Part shown: one piece after another, positions 5,987 through 6,888 of the stretch
Position numbering within the stretch: position 1 is the stretch's first letter
How the letters are laid out: every line of letters begins with the position of its first letter
DNA from: an uncultured Peptococcaceae bacterium
GTDB lineage: Bacteria; Bacillota; Peptococcia; Peptococcales; Peptococcaceae
Assembly (NCBI GenBank): GCA_900553245.1
Contig: USCP01000105.1
Span: 1-6,888, forward strand
Direction: 5' to 3'
Length of the DNA stretch: 6,888 nt
Translations under genes and position numbers: made by a program
The notes under the pieces: generated by a model
Databases searched by the model: none
The model's input: the letters and a program-made list of their open reading frames with translations, nothing else
What the model was told of the DNA's origin: nothing

Positions 5987-6675
5987 TAAAGTCCGCGTAT
6001 TTCTGTACACGGTAGAAACACTTTCGCCGCTTTCAGAATCTCCTCCAGTTCAGCCTCTGTGTATGCCGACAGAGAGCGGTCACGCACCTGATCGCGGTCC
6101 ACGAAACCCTGAAGATAGTATCTTATTGCCCCTTTGAGCCATTTTGCAATGTTTATAATATCTTCATTTGTATGAAATTGTCTGACAATCGTTGTGCGAA
6201 ATTCATACGCCACGCGTCCCTCCTGGAGCAATTCCTTACTCTGTATATAGGGACTTACATCAAGATTTTCTATACCGCATGTGATACCGTATTTTTCAGG
6301 CACATTTTTAATATCCATCGCCACATAATCAACAAGTCCTTCATCAATCAAATGTCGGAGTTTTTCCGGGAAGCCGCCATTCGTGTCGAGCTTCACTTGA
6401 TAGCCCATTGCTTTCACATCGCGAATAAAAGCCTCTAAATCCGCTTGAAGCATTGGCTCACCACCGGTAATAGCCACGCCGTCCAACAACCCCTGACGCT
6501 TCTTTAAAAAGGTTAGCACTTCCTCTTGGCCGATACCTTCGGCAAATGGACCAGCAATAAGTTCACTGTTGTGGCAAAACGGACAATCCAACTGACAACC
6601 GCCGGTAAAAATCGTACAAGCCACATGTTCGGGAAAATCCAATAACGTCAATTTTTGTAAGCCTTGAATGTTCAA
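5986..6675 (-). CDS. nrdG: Anaerobic ribonucleotide reductase activating protein (radical SAM, NrdG2-like)
   Basis: A radical-SAM enzyme of about 229 residues that would use S-adenosylmethionine and a [4Fe-4S] cluster to form the glycyl radical on NrdD. From the TTG start, the cluster motif is C-x3-C-x2-C (GGCQLDCPFCHN, cysteines 27, 31 and 34), followed by AITGGEP (69-75) for SAM binding, LDTNGG (96-101) and VAMDIKNVPEKYG (118-130). It is longer than the about 155-residue E. coli NrdG and fits the longer NrdG2-like subgroup (TIGR02495-type), whose members often begin with an x-GLQKLTLLDYPG-like segment, as here. A GTG three codons further upstream (6684) is in frame but overlaps the only Shine-Dalgarno sequence, so the TTG at 6675 is chosen. 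The gene follows an unknown gene with essentially no gap and is separated from nrdD by a terminator. Other glycyl-radical activases are possible homologues, but the neighbouring nrdD makes this assignment strong. Confidence 0.9.
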   Translation of the reverse strand: MNIQGLQKLTLLDFPEHVACTIFTGGCQLDCPFCHNSELIAGPFAEGIGQEEVLTFLKKRQGLLDGVAITGGEPMLQADLEAFIRDVKAMGYQVKLDTNGGFPEKLRHLIDEGLVDYVAMDIKNVPEKYGITCGIENLDVSPYIQSKELLQEGRVAYEFRTTIVRQFHTNEDIINIAKWLKGAIRYYLQGFVDRDQVRDRSLSAYTEAELEEILKAAKVFLPCTEIRGL

Positions 6676-6683
6676 TATCTTCA

Positions 6684-6689
6684 CCCCTC
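6684..6689 (-). promoter_or_regulatory. Shine-Dalgarno site deciding the nrdG start
   Basis: GAGGGG on the minus strand lies 8 nt before the TTG at 6675-6673. Its final G is the first base of the in-frame GTG at 6684, which therefore has no usable spacing. The site overlaps the stop codon of the upstream gene, which suggests translational coupling. Confidence 0.6.
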
Positions 6690-6888
6690 ATTTGACAATG
6701 TTTTCAACTTTGGTCCATAGGGCCTTTTTTATGCGTTTCGATTCACCCTGGCCTTTAAGTTTGTTCCAGGTTTTATAGTTTTTCATGTATTCGTTATGAG
6801 TACGTGCATCTTCCTCACTTGGCAATTCCGCCATACTCATCCGCTCCCAATGGCCTTTCATATCGGCGGTATAAGAGGTTGCTGCCGA
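6688..6888 (-). CDS. C-terminal fragment of an unrecognised basic protein
   Basis: An open frame enters from the right edge and ends at TGA (6690-6688), giving the last 66 residues. It is too short for ORF cut-offs, but its end position, coupled to the nrdG Shine-Dalgarno site, and its ordinary codon use support it as real. The visible part includes KGHWERMSMAELPSEEDART in its first third, then aromatic- and lysine-rich sequence (NYKTWNKLKGQ) and a strongly basic C-terminus (SKRIKKALWTKVENIVK). There is no membrane segment and no catalytic motif I recognise, so it looks like a soluble, probably helical tail. I cannot assign a function. Its adjacency suggests it shares a transcript with nrdG. 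Confidence 0.7.
   Translation of the reverse strand, partial: SAATSYTADMKGHWERMSMAELPSEEDARTHNEYMKNYKTWNKLKGQGESKRIKKALWTKVENIVK

Noticed and set aside
6712..6730. Small hairpin with a T6 tract on the plus strand (terminator-like)
   Set aside because: The stem has 5 bp including a G-U pair, no plus-strand gene ends there, and the bases are coding for the minus-strand gene fragment.

Overview
The window is AT-rich, and every convincing gene lies on the minus strand, so transcription runs from high to low coordinates. The genes point to a strict or facultative anaerobe. The Shine-Dalgarno sites are strong (GGAGG type), there are GTG and TTG starts, and there are compact sigma-A-type promoters and classical U-tract terminators. 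Together these fit a low-GC Firmicute. A Negativicutes-like lactate user is possible, but that guess rests mainly on a 14-residue gene fragment that resembles a lactate permease N-terminus.

In transcription order: (1) the last 66 codons of an unrecognised basic protein (6688-6888) are closely followed by nrdG (5986-6675), a radical-SAM activase of the long NrdG2-like type that probably starts at TTG. (2) A 130-bp gap carries two NrdR-box-like sites 31 bp apart, a terminator hairpin, and a near-consensus promoter whose -35 element lies inside that hairpin. (3) nrdD (3480-5855) encodes a 791-residue anaerobic ribonucleotide reductase. It has an N-terminal ATP cone, a glycyl-radical core and, at its C-terminus, a fused glutaredoxin/thioredoxin-like domain with a CPNC motif. 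(4) An inositol-monophosphatase family gene (2662-3468) starts 11 nt after the nrdD stop, so it is probably co-transcribed. This unit ends at a terminator at 2614-2647. (5) A membrane glycosyltransferase family 2 gene (1249-2538) has its own promoter and a very strong terminator. (6) A calcineurin-like metallophosphoesterase gene (242-1075) also has its own promoter. (7) A roughly 200-bp regulatory region leads into a membrane protein of which only the first 14 codons are present (1-42).

The central theme is anaerobic dNTP synthesis. NrdG would install the glycyl radical on NrdD, and NrdR (not encoded here) would repress through the paired boxes. The fused redoxin domain suggests thiol-based rather than purely formate-based reduction. 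The phosphatase, glycosyltransferase and phosphoesterase are probably housekeeping or envelope genes. The latter two form single-gene units and have no clear link to the nrd genes. I see no mobile element, CRISPR array, tRNA or rRNA. The most noteworthy parts are the nrdG-nrdD control region and the NrdD-redoxin fusion. I do not see strong evidence for an entirely new system.
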